This document shows positions 18,770 through 28,632 of a DNA stretch of 42,707 nucleotides, piece by piece. How positions within the stretch are numbered: position 1 is the stretch's first letter; every line of letters begins with the position of its first letter. The notes below the pieces were generated by a model. It saw only the letters and a program-made list of their open reading frames with translations, did not search any database and was not told where the DNA came from. A program made the position numbers and the translations under genes. This DNA comes from Chara braunii (taxonomy: Eukaryota > Streptophyta > Charophyceae > Charales > Characeae): positions 5,579,874 to 5,622,580 of the forward strand of contig BFEA01000006.1 in NCBI GenBank assembly GCA_003427395.1, written 5' to 3'.

Positions 18770-21700
18770 AGAAGAGAAGGCTTAATAAACACCTCCTTTT
18801 AGCCTGATGTGCCTCAATCTTGACGTTGGGTCATCTCTACTCTTGGTCCTTGTCCTACATCAGCCGTTCATTTCACTCTCCTTTGCGAGTGGCGGGTGTG
18901 AAGCCCCTTGAGGGAACTCTGAGTTTACTCGTATTACGTGCAGTGTGCAGATCTGAGCATAGCCGCTAATCGTCGCTATCTTCATTGATGGCAGTCAGTC
19001 TTCAGTCTGATCACACTTCGGTAGGTCACTGACTATCAAGAGTTATCCACAAGGATATGGATGGGGAGAAATGATTATTGATTAGCGAGCTCATTGATTG
19101 AAACTAGGCTGAGGGCTTGATGGGGTCGCTAATAAGTGGCCTCGACTAAGCGTTCTTGGAAAAACCTTTAATAACTGTCCCTATGCTTGTTAAAATGCTG
19201 GGGAGAAAACGGTGAGTTGTCTTTTGAAACGATTGTGACATATGAGACGAGGGTGAGATCCATCAGTTTGTCTTTGATCTTGTGTAGAACCCCTCTCGTG
19301 TGTGGGTGCTGATTATCATTCTCTTTTCTCGTACTTTGTCAAGATCTTTTTTCATTTTTGCGATACCGGAAGTTTAACGGCAGTGACAACCTGTCCTCTT
19401 AGTGCTTGTTCCACTATGCCGTCGTTCGATGAGTAAAAGGGGGGTGATGCTAAAAAGAGTTGCTTATCTGTTGGTCAAGTATTTGCTTGACGGAGATCAG
19501 TTACTCAGTTATCTTGGTATCTGTTCGTCGAATAGGTAGTGTTCCTGTTTCAGTTCACATGAGCAAAGGAAGAACGGTAAAACGGTTGAAAATGAGTTTC
19601 CTCGCAAATTAAAGAGGTGTACGAAAGTGACATGTGTGATGTGACGTCTCCGGATGATTTTGAGTGAGCAGCGTTTTGGCAATTTAGTGGAAATCAAACT
19701 TCTCATTATGTGTCTGGCTGAAGCTGTGTTAATGACCCGCTGGGTTTTTCTTTCCCTTTTCCTCATAAAAAGTTACTCGCAAGTGACACCTCTGCAACGA
19801 GTCATGTTTGTGACACCTCTGCAATCAGTCATGCTCACGACAGTAGGCTGTCACTACTTACTTGACTTGCTGGTCAAAGGCACCATGAGTTAAGGTCATA
19901 ATCCCAGCCAGGCGAGACTCTGTGTCTGGGATCACGTCAGACTGTTCAGTCGTGAGGTGATTAGTTCTCCGATTGGAACAACTCCTGACCGTCCAGCCAC
20001 TGGATAACCTTCACGTTGGGATTGACGAATCGAAGCTCATTTACACTACTCAGTCGACATTGCACTCAACATGTCCTGGACCTAGGACTTGTAAGATCCG
20101 GACCGCCTGTTCGCTCAAGGGCTACTGAGCGGGAATCGTGATCCGTACAGTCTCTAGCTCATAGCACGATGAGCAGCGATCTTGCGGGATATCGGTGTTG
20201 AGTTTGTCTGATGACTATGAGTTACCCTATAATGTATGCACAAACCAATCTACTAGCAAAAGTGGGCATCTCTGAGTACTAGTCGCTTGAAAAGACCTGT
20301 TTGAGCCCTGTTGATAGCTTCTTCTGACATGTGAGTGTGGTCTGATGAACTGCAAGTACCCATAAGCCTCTTAGCAGCGGGAGGTCGCAACACCCAAGCG
20401 GCATTAAACATCATAGGTCTAATCGAACCCTTATTCACCTTACTACTGTGGAAGAGGGGCACTGTTCATAATCTGTATTCGGTCTAGAACCACGTTTGAA
20501 TGCAGCGTGATGGTTGAGGACATCCTATCCAGACCTGTGCCTGGGTCCACTCGTTGCCCTCCTAGTGGTTTCCGCTCCAACAGGAACTCAGTTTACTATC
20601 TGAGAAAATACGCAACCTAAACTGTTTGGGCGTAAATTCGAGCATGATAATTAATTGAGTCCAGCGTTTCGCCTCAGAAGGATACTAAAACACCCATGCC
20701 CCACATCACATCAAACAGAAGGGGAACCCTGAGGGAATCATTGGTACTTTCACATGAGCTGAATGCAATACTCTTACGTTCTCAGTCGATATACAGTCAG
20801 AAAAGTTAGTCTGAGCAATGCCATACTATGTGTAAGTTACAACAGATCAGGAGCTTTAACCCACCCCCTAAGCTACGTGTGATACTTAGAACTGCACCAT
20901 CTTGAGTAACAGGCATTGCTCTTTGCTGCATACATATCATTTCTGACTATCTATGACATGCTTTATGCAAAAGGGGCGAAAAACTGTATTTGAGTTTGTT
21001 AAGTGGATCATCTACGGCCACTAGCTGGATGGAAAGTTTATACGCCATTACCTGGATTCGAACAGTTTTCGTGAAAAGGTCATGACCAGCATTATCTCCA
21101 ATCTTGTGGGGCGAGCTTTCATTAGTGCCCACTTTTGAAAGAAAGAAACTTAGTCGCCTCTGGTCGGCGAAAGAATGCAGAACTCTCAACGGAACTATAA
21201 ACAGTTGCACTGTTATTTAGCCAACCGATCCACACTCCAACCCTTCTGAGGGATGGTGGTATATAACGTTCCCGAGTAATTAGTAGTAATTGTTGAACAC
21301 CGTGAATCGTGACAACTACTTCAGGTTTGAAGATAGCTATCAGTTTCTGGTCGTAGAGCTTGCTGTGTGGCCTCGATGTGAGAGGAGCCATGAAAGAAGA
21401 GGAAATCTTCGTAGTGAAAAACACAACTGTCCTGGAAAAACACAGAAATTGGGAGGACAGCGCATGTTAGAATATGGAGTTTCACAGACTAAGTCAGAGG
21501 GAGTTCGCGGTCAAAATGGTCGGGGAGAAGAAGTACATCAAGTATGTAGTTTACTTCAACGGACTCGATGGTAAAATGTACATTATCGGCTCTTCGCTGG
21601 AAAGTGTGGAACAGGCCAGGGCAAAACTCGCATGAGCCAGTAGCGTACAAACTACCATTTCTAGAGCTTTACCAGCATCTAGACCGCAGTTGTATATAGC

Positions 21701-21800
21701 TCCTCTTGCGGTACGAAGACACGAGAATTCACAATTCAGTGTATCAGACTGCGTCCCGTGTATCCAATGACTTTCGGTGGATGTCAAGAGCAGTGTTCAG
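18770..21800. other. Insertion 2 interior, no gene seen
   Basis: About 3 kb without domain-bearing frames. A 27-bp direct repeat GTGACACCTCTGCAA... is present twice at 19783-19836. Small frames such as 19509-19766 and 21122-21424 (minus) show no family resemblance. Confidence 0.4.
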
Positions 21801-21804
21801 TAAC

Positions 21805-22320
21805 CAGAACTGTACTCTGAACCGCACTCGGAACCGTACTCGTGACAATACTTAGAACTGTACTTGAAACTGTACTCAGAGCGGTTCTCAGGACAGTACT
21901 TGGGACTGCATTCAGAACAGTGCTTAGGACGGTGCTCAGAACGACATTTAACTGTGGGTTCAGTCACCATTCAATCTGTGTTTAATCAGCAAACAGCCCA
22001 TTCAAACGGCAACGGCCATTCATTAGCAAGCAATCAGTCTCCGGAATAGCAAGCAATCAGTTTTCGGAGCAGCAAGCAATCAATTTCCAGAGCAGCAGTC
22101 ACAGTTTTCTGATCAGCAACTACTAAGTTTTCTGGTCTGCAATCATTCAGTCTCCTAACCAGCATTAAGAAGCAACAATCAGTTATCAGCAATCAATCAT
22201 CAGCAATCAGTCATCGGCAATCAGTCATCAACAATCAGTCATCAACAATCAGTTATCAGCAATCAATTAATTGGCAATCAGTTATCAGCCATCAGTTCCC
22301 ATTGATCAGTTATCAGTGAT
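21805..22320. repeat. Two adjacent minisatellites upstream of the unknown ORF
   Basis: At 21805-21940 a unit like GAACTGTACTCA recurs about a dozen times with drift. At about 22030-22320 a second unit, CAATCAGTTATCAG (variants CAATCAGTCATCAA), recurs many times. The second array ends 30 bp before the ATG of the interrupted ORF at 22353. Confidence 0.75.
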
Positions 22321-22352
22321 CATCTAGTCAATCTGCACCGGCTAATCTACGC

Positions 22353-23027
22353 ATGAGTATAGTCGAGTCCTTTCGAGTCTGCGAGTCAGTGCTGACCAAT
22401 CTCAATCAGATTTCATGCAAGGAGGCGTTCCGTTATCAGTATGCTAGTGCCATTGGTTTCAGATAAGGAGATCTGTCAATCTTCATTGTCCAGACCAATT
22501 TTGCTGATGGCACTGTCCACGATCTGAGGCCTTACCTGAAGAAGGGCAAGGAGACTCATGAACTTTTTGATCCAGTCTGGATCTCAGCCAATGAATACCT
22601 TGAGCAGAGAGAGAGGGAGATCGATGAGAGTGGCACTACGTTGATTCGCAGCTTCGGGCCGATGCTTTATACTGACTATCCTAGGCCTCCAGTCCCTTCT
22701 CTTCTCACAGATGGCACGAGTTGGCTGGATGTGATTGGATTGGCAAAGAGGTACATCTCTCCAGCAGTGATCGACGTTGAGGCGCTGACAGAGCCCACCG
22801 AATATCCCTACCTCAGACGAGGAGTCTTTTTAGTGGACGGACTGCCTACTTTGTGGGAGGAGTTTTGCTCCATGGTTAACTACTGTGTCATGTGCCTTGG
22901 ATGGTCGTGCTTAGAGCTTGCTCGCTACAGATGGCATTTTGTCACGAAGCCTCCGTCTCAGAATGTACGTGGGCGTGGGTCAAGACTCCAGAGAAGATCA
23001 TTGAAAAGAGAGATTGAGAGAAACTGA
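22353..23027 (+). pseudogene. Unknown ORF of insertion 2 with one in-frame stop
   Basis: From the ATG at 22353 the frame runs 224 codons to the TGA at 23025 with a single in-frame TAA at 22464-22466. Residues 1-37 begin MSIVESFRVCESVLTNLNQ. After the stop the reading goes on with IFIVQTNFADGTVHDLRPYL, then acidic and aromatic segments (EYLEQREREIDESG, LPTLWEEFCSMVNY) and a basic tail (RGRGSRLQRRSLKREIERN). Composition is protein-like and unlike the neighbouring DNA. I recognise no domain; a gag-like or element-specific protein with an RNA-binding basic tail is possible. An alternative is a 3' exon, since TTTCAGATAAG just before 22468 could act as a splice acceptor that skips the stop. Confidence 0.45.
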
Positions 23028-23029
23028 CC

Positions 23030-23490
23030 AGGGGGATTAGTAAGGACTCTTGAGAGGTGCTGACCACGCTCGTTTATGTGTACTTTATGAGATTATTATG
23101 AGTTCTCATTCTTCCCTCACTCAATCGCCCCCGTCTTTGCTCGAGTCAGTCAGTCTTATTTTCTGCATTATTCTTGCTTGATCATTGCCTCCGTGGATGT
23201 TTTGTCACAGTTCTCAAAATCAGATTGACATAATTGATGCATGCATAGCACCCCATAATTTTATGATTATTACTTGCATAATTCTTTGCTGTCCCGAATC
23301 AAAATAAAAGATTCCTAAGACCGGGGACCAACGAAGACCGCAATTGAAGGGTCTCGCTCGAAGCCGGACGCACACAACAGGAAGGGATTTGCATTATTTA
23401 ATTTATTTTATTTATTGCAATCACATACAAAATCTTGCGTGACAGCCTGTTGGCTTTCCGATCGCCCCAAGTGGCTCGACTGGAAAATGT
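23030..23490. other. Right end of insertion 2
   Basis: AT-rich from about 23220, with no gene. The last bases before the right target copy are GACTGGAAAATGT. Confidence 0.4.
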
Positions 23491-24896
23491 GCGACAACGG
23501 AACAAAGCGTGCACGCTTCGTGAAAAGGTTGACGATGACCAGGATAGCATCATGACCGCGGGGGGTCGGAGGACGAAGAGGACTGATAAAGTCCATCGAG
23601 ATGGACTACCAATGACCCTCAGGGATAGGAAGAGGCTGGAGAAAACCATAAGGCAGGTAGTTTGCACTGTTCACCTCTTGATAGGTGGGACACTCTGCGA
23701 CGTAGTCCTTCACAAAGTCCATGCGCTTCGGCTAAACGTACAGGCGGCTCACACGAGCCAACGTCTTGTGGAAGCCCATATGACCTGCGGCGGCCTGGTT
23801 ATGGATCTCTGCTACTGCTCGTACACGTAACTCTCCAGTGGAGGGAACGCAAATACGGGGCTCTCTGGTGCCCTGTGAACCGTGCCAGTACAAAAGACCG
23901 TTGTCCCCGAGAGAGTAGTGCAGGACGGTCTTGCCACTCCGAAGGGTCGCGTGGATGTCGCGATTGTTGGGGCAGTGGCGGTACTAAGTGCGAAACTTGT
24001 CGATCACCGAGTGATCGACGGTGGTGATCGAGATGGAAAAGAGCTGAATCTGCTCTTGGTCGTGTTCAGGGTGCCAGGATAAGGCATCTGCGACCCGATT
24101 AGTCTCACCCTTGATGTGCTCAGTGGTGAAACTAAACTCGGATAGGTCGCGCCACTAGCGAGCCTGTCGAGGANNNNNNNNNNNNNNNNNNNNNNNNNNN
24201 NNNNNNNNNNNNNNNNNNNNNNNNNNNNNNNNNNNNNNNNNNNNNNNNNNNNNNNNNNNNNNNNNNNNNNNNNNNNNNNNNNNTGCGACCCGATTAGTCT
24301 CACCCTTGATGTGCTCAGTGGTGAAACTAAACTCGGATAGGTCGCGCCACTAGCGAGCCTGTCGAGGAGTGAGCTTCGACTTTGTCAGAAAAGCCTGGAC
24401 AACAGAGTTGTCCGTGCGCGTCGTGAACGGTGCCCCGTGTAGGTAGTGACGCCAGTGCTGAGCGACATAAACTACTGAGAGAACCTCACGTTTATCTCGA
24501 ACAATCACCTGAGCGAGACTCGACAGTGCCATCCTCGACGATGGTAGGAGAATAGTCAATAGAAGACTCATCAGTAGCTGGACGAGTAGGCGTCAGTCGG
24601 GAAGTAGTGGTAGGGGTAGGTGGTGGGAAGCGAGGGATACAAGAATGAGAGGAATCAGGAGAGGAGGGGAAGATCTGAGAAAGCACTGCTCCTACAACAA
24701 AGTCTGACGCATCGGTGGTAAGGATAAAAGGGCGATCAAAATCGGGTAGGTGAAGAACCGGTGCGCATGTCACTGCCTTCTTGAGGGCGCGGAAGGCGTC
24801 CTCGTGGAGGGGTGTCCAAGCCCAAGGCGGGTTCTTCCGGAGGAGGGTGAAGGTAAGGACGTAGGAATACCTAGCGTATCCATGGATGAAATTACT
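23491..24896 (-). pseudogene. Chromovirus G1: integrase N-terminal half and RNase H, degraded
   Basis: On the minus strand, read from right to left, the order is an RT/RNase H connection ([20 protein letters not shown] near 24830-24770), the RNase H start (LPDFDRPFILTTDASDF, about 24750-24700), a variable Ser/Pro segment, and RNase H (REVLSVVYVAQHWRHYLHGA, TRTDNSVVQAFL, 24480-24370). The N gap follows, then the integrase zinc-binding region and core start (GHWQSISMDFISPLRPPTPR, NLFTKRARFV) up to 23491. Several frameshifts and stops occur. A G1 RNase H Asp (TDNS) that is changed in G2 is kept here. Together with 15111-15179 and 6325-7416 this forms one interrupted pol gene. Confidence 0.75.
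24089..24368. other. 110-N gap between two identical 85-bp flanks
   Basis: The N run is 24174-24283. The 85 bp before it (24089-24173) and after it (24284-24368) are identical, starting TGCGACCCGATTAGTC and ending CGAGCCTGTCGAGGA. The most likely reading is a false gap: the contigs overlap by 85 bp and should be merged. Confidence 0.9.
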
Positions 24897-25295
24897 ATCC
24901 GCGTCGTTGCAGCGGACCAGCCGAAGACAACGTTCCGATCGAGCTTCGGCCCCTACGAGCTTACGGTGATGCCATTCGGCCTCACCAACGCACCCGCTAC
25001 CTTCCAGAGGGCGATGAACGACATCTTTAGGGACATCCTTGAGTAGTACGTTCTCGTCTACCTCGACGATATTCTGGTCTACAGTCGTACCCTTGAGGAG
25101 CACCTCAGACACCTCCGCAACGTCCTTAACCGCTTTCGCAGACATGGCTTCTACGCCAAGCTGAACAATTGTCGCTTTGCCCAGTACAAAGTGGATTTCT
25201 TAGGACACTACGTGTCTGACCAGGGTCTCCACATGGACGATGCGAAGATCACTGCTATTGCGGAGTGACCCGTCCCCACATCCGCCAAGCAGTTT
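24897..25295 (+). pseudogene. Chromovirus reverse transcriptase fragment in plus orientation
   Basis: On the plus strand it reads [20 protein letters not shown], then [39 protein letters not shown] and KVDFLGHYVSDQGLHMDDAK, the second half of a Ty3 RT palm domain with the catalytic YLDD. There is a stop before the YLDD motif and another after KITAIAE. Both flanks are minus-strand chromovirus DNA (G1 RNase H on the left, G2 integrase on the right). It is therefore either a 400-bp inversion of the RT of G1 or the RT of the plus-strand element G3 whose integrase is at 27.7 kb. Confidence 0.85.
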
Positions 25296-25815
25296 TATTG
25301 GTGACCTCAGTATGACCATCCATCTGAGGGTGGTCAGATGATGAAAAGCGGAGCTGAGATCTGTACACCTCGAGTAGGCTTCGCCAAAATGTACTGATAA
25401 AGCGCAGGTCACGGTCGGAGATGATGCTCTGAGGTAAGCCGTGATCTCTCACGACTCGGTCGAAGACGATGTCAGCGACCTCACGAGCGCTAATGCGATA
25501 GCGACACTGGACAAAACGTGCACGCTTCGTGAAGAGATCGACGACAACCAATATAGCATCATGACCGCGCTCAGTAGGTGGGCGGAGGGGACCAATGAAA
25601 TTCATCGAGATGGACTGCCAACGACCCTCGGGTATGGGTAAAGGCTGAAGTAACCCATACGGGAGGTGGTTCGCACTGTTCACCTCCTGACAGGTAGGAC
25701 ACTCCTGGATGTAGGCTTTGACGAAGTCCGTGGACTTCGGCCAGACGTATAGGAAGCAAACACGAGCCAACGTCTTGTGGAAGCCCATATGACCGGCAGA
25801 TGTCTGGTCATGGAA
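25296..25815 (-). pseudogene. Chromovirus G2 integrase, N-terminal and core
   Basis: Minus strand: GHMGFHKTLARVCFLYVWPK and the CPTC pair of the HHCC zinc finger are followed by core motifs with all three acidic residues: VVVDLFTKRARFV (D), GLPQSIISDRDLRF (D) and DHPQMDGHTEVTN (E). The reading breaks at about 25296 where the plus-strand RT piece starts, so the C-terminal part and chromodomain are missing. It provides the uninterrupted reference for the two insertion sites in G1. Confidence 0.85.
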
Positions 25816-25827
25816 CTCTGCTACAGC

Positions 25828-26646
25828 CTAGACGCGGAGCTGTCCGGTGAAGGGAACGCAGATATGTGGTTTTAGCTGACCAGATATGCCATGCCAGTAC
25901 ACAAGGCCGTTCTCCCCGAGGGAGTAGGAAGGAATGGTCTTGCCACTCTGCAGTGTCGCGTGGATGACGTGATAATCGAGGCAGTGACGGTACTGGGTGC
26001 CATATACGTCGATCACTGACTGATCAACAGTGGTGATGGAGATGGCAGCAAGATGGATGGGTTCCTGATTGTGATTAGGACGGCGGGACAAGGCATCGGC
26101 GACGCGGTTCGTTTCACCCTTGATGGGCTGAGTGGTGAAACTGAACTCGGATAAGTCACGCCACCAGCGTGCCTGTCGAGGGGAAAGCTTGGGCTTCGTG
26201 AGGAAAGCCTGGACAACTGAGTTGCCTGTGCGCACTGTAAAGGGCGCCCCGTGCAGATAATGACGCCAATGTCGGATAGCATAAACTAATGCGAGAACCT
26301 CACGTTCATCGACAATGTAGTTTATCTCGATAGGCAGTAACTGACGAGAGTAGAAGCCGATCGGGCAATGCCCAGCACGAGCCTCAACAGTCCTATCCTC
26401 CGCGATGGTCGGGGAGTAAGTAACGGGAGGACTTTCAGTGGAGGGAAGTGGTGGGAGGGTAGGCGTCAGTCGAGAAGCAGTGTCAGCAGGAGGGGGGGGG
26501 GAAGGAGGAACATGGGGATAAGATGAATCCGGAGGAGAGGAAAACACCTGAGAGAGGACTGCTCCTACTGCAAAATCTGACGCATCGGTGGTAAAAATAA
26601 AAGGACGATCAAAATCGGGGAGGCGAAGAACCGACGCACAAGTCAC
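25828..26646 (-). CDS. Chromovirus G2 RNase H domain and integrase linker
   Basis: A 272-codon open frame begins in the RT/RNase H connection (LPDFDRPFIFTTDASDFAVG, residues about 8-28), has a proline/serine-rich insert (residues about 35-85), then EINYIVDEREVLALVYAIRH, HGAPFTVRTGNSVVQAF and KGETNRVADALSRRP. The first Asp (TDAS), the Glu (DEREV) and the last Asp (ADALS) of RNase H are present. The usual TDN Asp is Gly (RTGNS), whereas the G1 copy keeps Asp, so G2 is probably catalytically dead. The C-terminal 60 residues lead to the integrase zinc finger. Confidence 0.8.
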   Translation of the reverse strand: MTCASVLRLPDFDRPFIFTTDASDFAVGAVLSQVFSSPPDSSYPHVPPSPPPPADTASRLTPTLPPLPSTESPPVTYSPTIAEDRTVEARAGHCPIGFYSRQLLPIEINYIVDEREVLALVYAIRHWRHYLHGAPFTVRTGNSVVQAFLTKPKLSPRQARWWRDLSEFSFTTQPIKGETNRVADALSRRPNHNQEPIHLAAISITTVDQSVIDVYGTQYRHCLDYHVIHATLQSGKTIPSYSLGENGLVYWHGISGQLKPHICVPFTGQLRV

Positions 26647-26649
26647 CGC

Positions 26650-27690
26650 CTTCTTGAGGGCGCGAAAGACGTCCTCGCACAGGGGTGTCCAAAACCACGG
26701 CGGGTTTTTCCGAAGGAGGGTGGAGGTAAGGACGTAGGAATACCTAGCGTATCCTTGGATAAAATTACTATAGTAGATGGTGAGGCCTAAGAAACTGCGA
26801 AGCTGCTTGGCAGAGGTGGGGACGGGCCACTACGCAATAGCAGTGATCTTCGCGTTGTCCATGTGGAGACCCTGGTCAGACACATGGTGTCCTAGGAAGT
26901 CCACTTTGCGCTGGGCAAAGCGGCACTTACTGAGCTTGGCATAGAAACCATGCTCGCGTAAGCGCTGTAGGACATCGCGGAGGTGTCTGATATAGTCTTC
27001 TAAGATACGACTGTATACCAAGATGTCGTCCAGGTATACGATGCAGAGGCAGATAGTTCCGTCCGCTTTGCGAGCAAAGATGACAGGTGCACCCCAAGGG
27101 GAGTTACTGGGTTTAATGAAACCCAGTCGAAGAAGCTCCTCAAGCTGGAGCTTGAATTCCGCCGCCTCTGGAATCGAGAGTCGGTACAGTGCCTGATGGT
27201 GAATACGATAGTCGGGCACGAGCTGGATAGAATGCTCAACACCTCGCATCGTAGGGATCCCGCTGTATGAGAAATACAGAGGGAAGACGTCGCGGTACTC
27301 TCGAATCAGGTCGAGAACGGCGGGGTCTAAGTCTGTCGTGAACCGTGTGAGTTCCTCAATGTCTGCGTCGGCACGAGACGTATGTGTGGACTCGACAGTC
27401 GACGGCGCAGGGGCCTGGGACATGGAGGGGGTATCCGCAGGCTGACGGGTGGACGTAGAGATGGAAGTCGCGAAGATGGAGGAAGGGTCAGGAGGATCCG
27501 GCTCTAGTGAGATGAGCTCAACCTCGGGACAGAGTGGATCGTAGTGAAGAAGATCCATGACGTTCACTTAGTAGAACGTGACCTCCTCCTGACGTATGAA
27601 GTGAACAAATTGACGAGGAGAAGTGAAGACAATGTCTAGGTGGGACCCAGAGGGATGAGGGTTCTGGGGAGGTACGTCCGGAGGGGTGTC
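26650..27690 (-). pseudogene. Chromovirus G2 reverse transcriptase with internal deletion, and upstream linker
   Basis: The minus-strand frame (27567-26830) has a linker rich in Ser, Thr and Pro, then YRDVFPLYFSYSGIPTMRGV and SPWGAPVIFARKADGTICLC, typical of Ty3 RT start. It then jumps directly to VYLDDILVYSRILEDYIRHL. In this family about 90 residues, including the first catalytic Asp and the GLTNAP segment, should lie between; they are deleted in frame at about 27045. Downstream KCRFAQRKVDFLGHHVS is intact. Upstream of 27567 the frame is closed by a TAG, and the reading continues into the protease-RT linker (HLDIVFTSPRQFVHFIRQ) until the joint with G3 at about 27690. Confidence 0.8.
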
Positions 27691-28632
27691 GCTATCCTCC
27701 GAAAGTTTGTCAGGGATGACCAGCAGTGGGACTTACACTTAGCCCACACGGAGATTGCGTACAACCATGTTGTTTCGCCAGCCACGGGGATGTTGCCATT
27801 TTATTGCGACCTTGGCTACCACCCTCACGGACCCGCGGACTTCCTACGACCATCGTGGTTGTGCCCTAACACTCGTTGTCCTGCCCTTGACGACTGGATC
27901 GCCCACATGGCGGCGATTATGAAGCGCACACACGAGAGTCTAGCCGACTCCCAAACTCGCATGGCCGCACGAGCGTAAAGATCAAGAATAGATCATCCAT
28001 TCAAAGTTGGTGACGATGTGCTCGTCGACGCACGCCACTTACAGCTCGAAGCGGATACGCTTCGCAAGTTCATGTGTCGTTTCTTCGATCCATGCCGCAT
28101 CCTTCAGGCGGTCGGTTCTGGTACTGCCGCTAGTCCGGTCAGCTTCCGTGTGAAGCTACCTGATTACCTTCGACAGGCTCGAGTACACGATGTTTACCAC
28201 GTCTCCTTGTTACGTCCTTATCGCAGACCGTACGAGCGCTTCGTCGGACGCCCGTATGAGCGCCCTCCACCTATCATGGTGGACGGTGACGAGGAGTTCG
28301 TCGTTTTCGACATCGTATCTCGCCGAGTGACCGACGATATCCCTCAACGCATCGAGTACCTTGTGCATTGGAAGGGTTATCCTGATGAGGAGGCTACTTG
28401 GGAGCCCCTCGAGCACTTGCAGCACGCGAGGATGTTGGTGCGTGCATACAATCGTGCTCGTCGTGCTGAGATGTCTGCCCCTGCTCAGCTGACTGATCCT
28501 CTTTCTCCTCCTCCGGCTGAGGAGATTGCTGAGGACGGGCCCCCTCCCTCTGAGGTCGTTCCTCAACCGCAGACGGCCGCCTCCGAGTGTCCACAGTGCA
28601 CTCATCGTCACCCTTCACGTTACGATGACTGA
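27691..28632 (+). pseudogene. Chromovirus G3 integrase C-terminal part with chromodomain
   Basis: Plus strand: starts inside the integrase core at AILRKFVRDDQQWDLHLAHT, then YNHVVSPATGMLPFYCDLGY. A TAA stop at 27976 is followed by the same frame: DHPFKVGDDVLVDARHLQ, the GPY/F-like region (VHDVYHVSLLRPYRRP) and chromodomain LVHWKGYPDEEATWEPLEHL, ending with TGA at 28630. It is about 80% similar by eye to the G1 product (6325-7416). Except for the one stop it is well kept. The catalytic triad is not included, because the left part is replaced by G2 DNA in opposite orientation. Confidence 0.85.

Larger units (their letters stand above)
15180..23490. mobile_element. Insertion 2: 8.3-kb element in the G1 integrase gene
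   Basis: The G1 integrase reading stops at 15179 and continues at 23491, so the whole block was inserted. It begins TGTCGGAGGGC with a CGGAGGG/CCCTCCG hairpin within its first 30 bp, and ends ...TCGACTGGAAAATGT. The ends show no inverted repeat to each other, and no long direct repeat marks LTRs. Contents include two related blocks at about 15.7 and 16.1 kb, hairpins near 16.9-17.0 kb, several minisatellites, a patch of ambiguous bases and one interrupted unknown ORF near the right end. Its class is not determined. Confidence 0.6.

Noticed and set aside
22460-22640. Treating the ORF as starting at the TTG at 22641
   Set aside because: The same frame is open upstream to 22467 and, except for one TAA, to an ATG at 22353. 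A TTG start is not expected in a nuclear gene.
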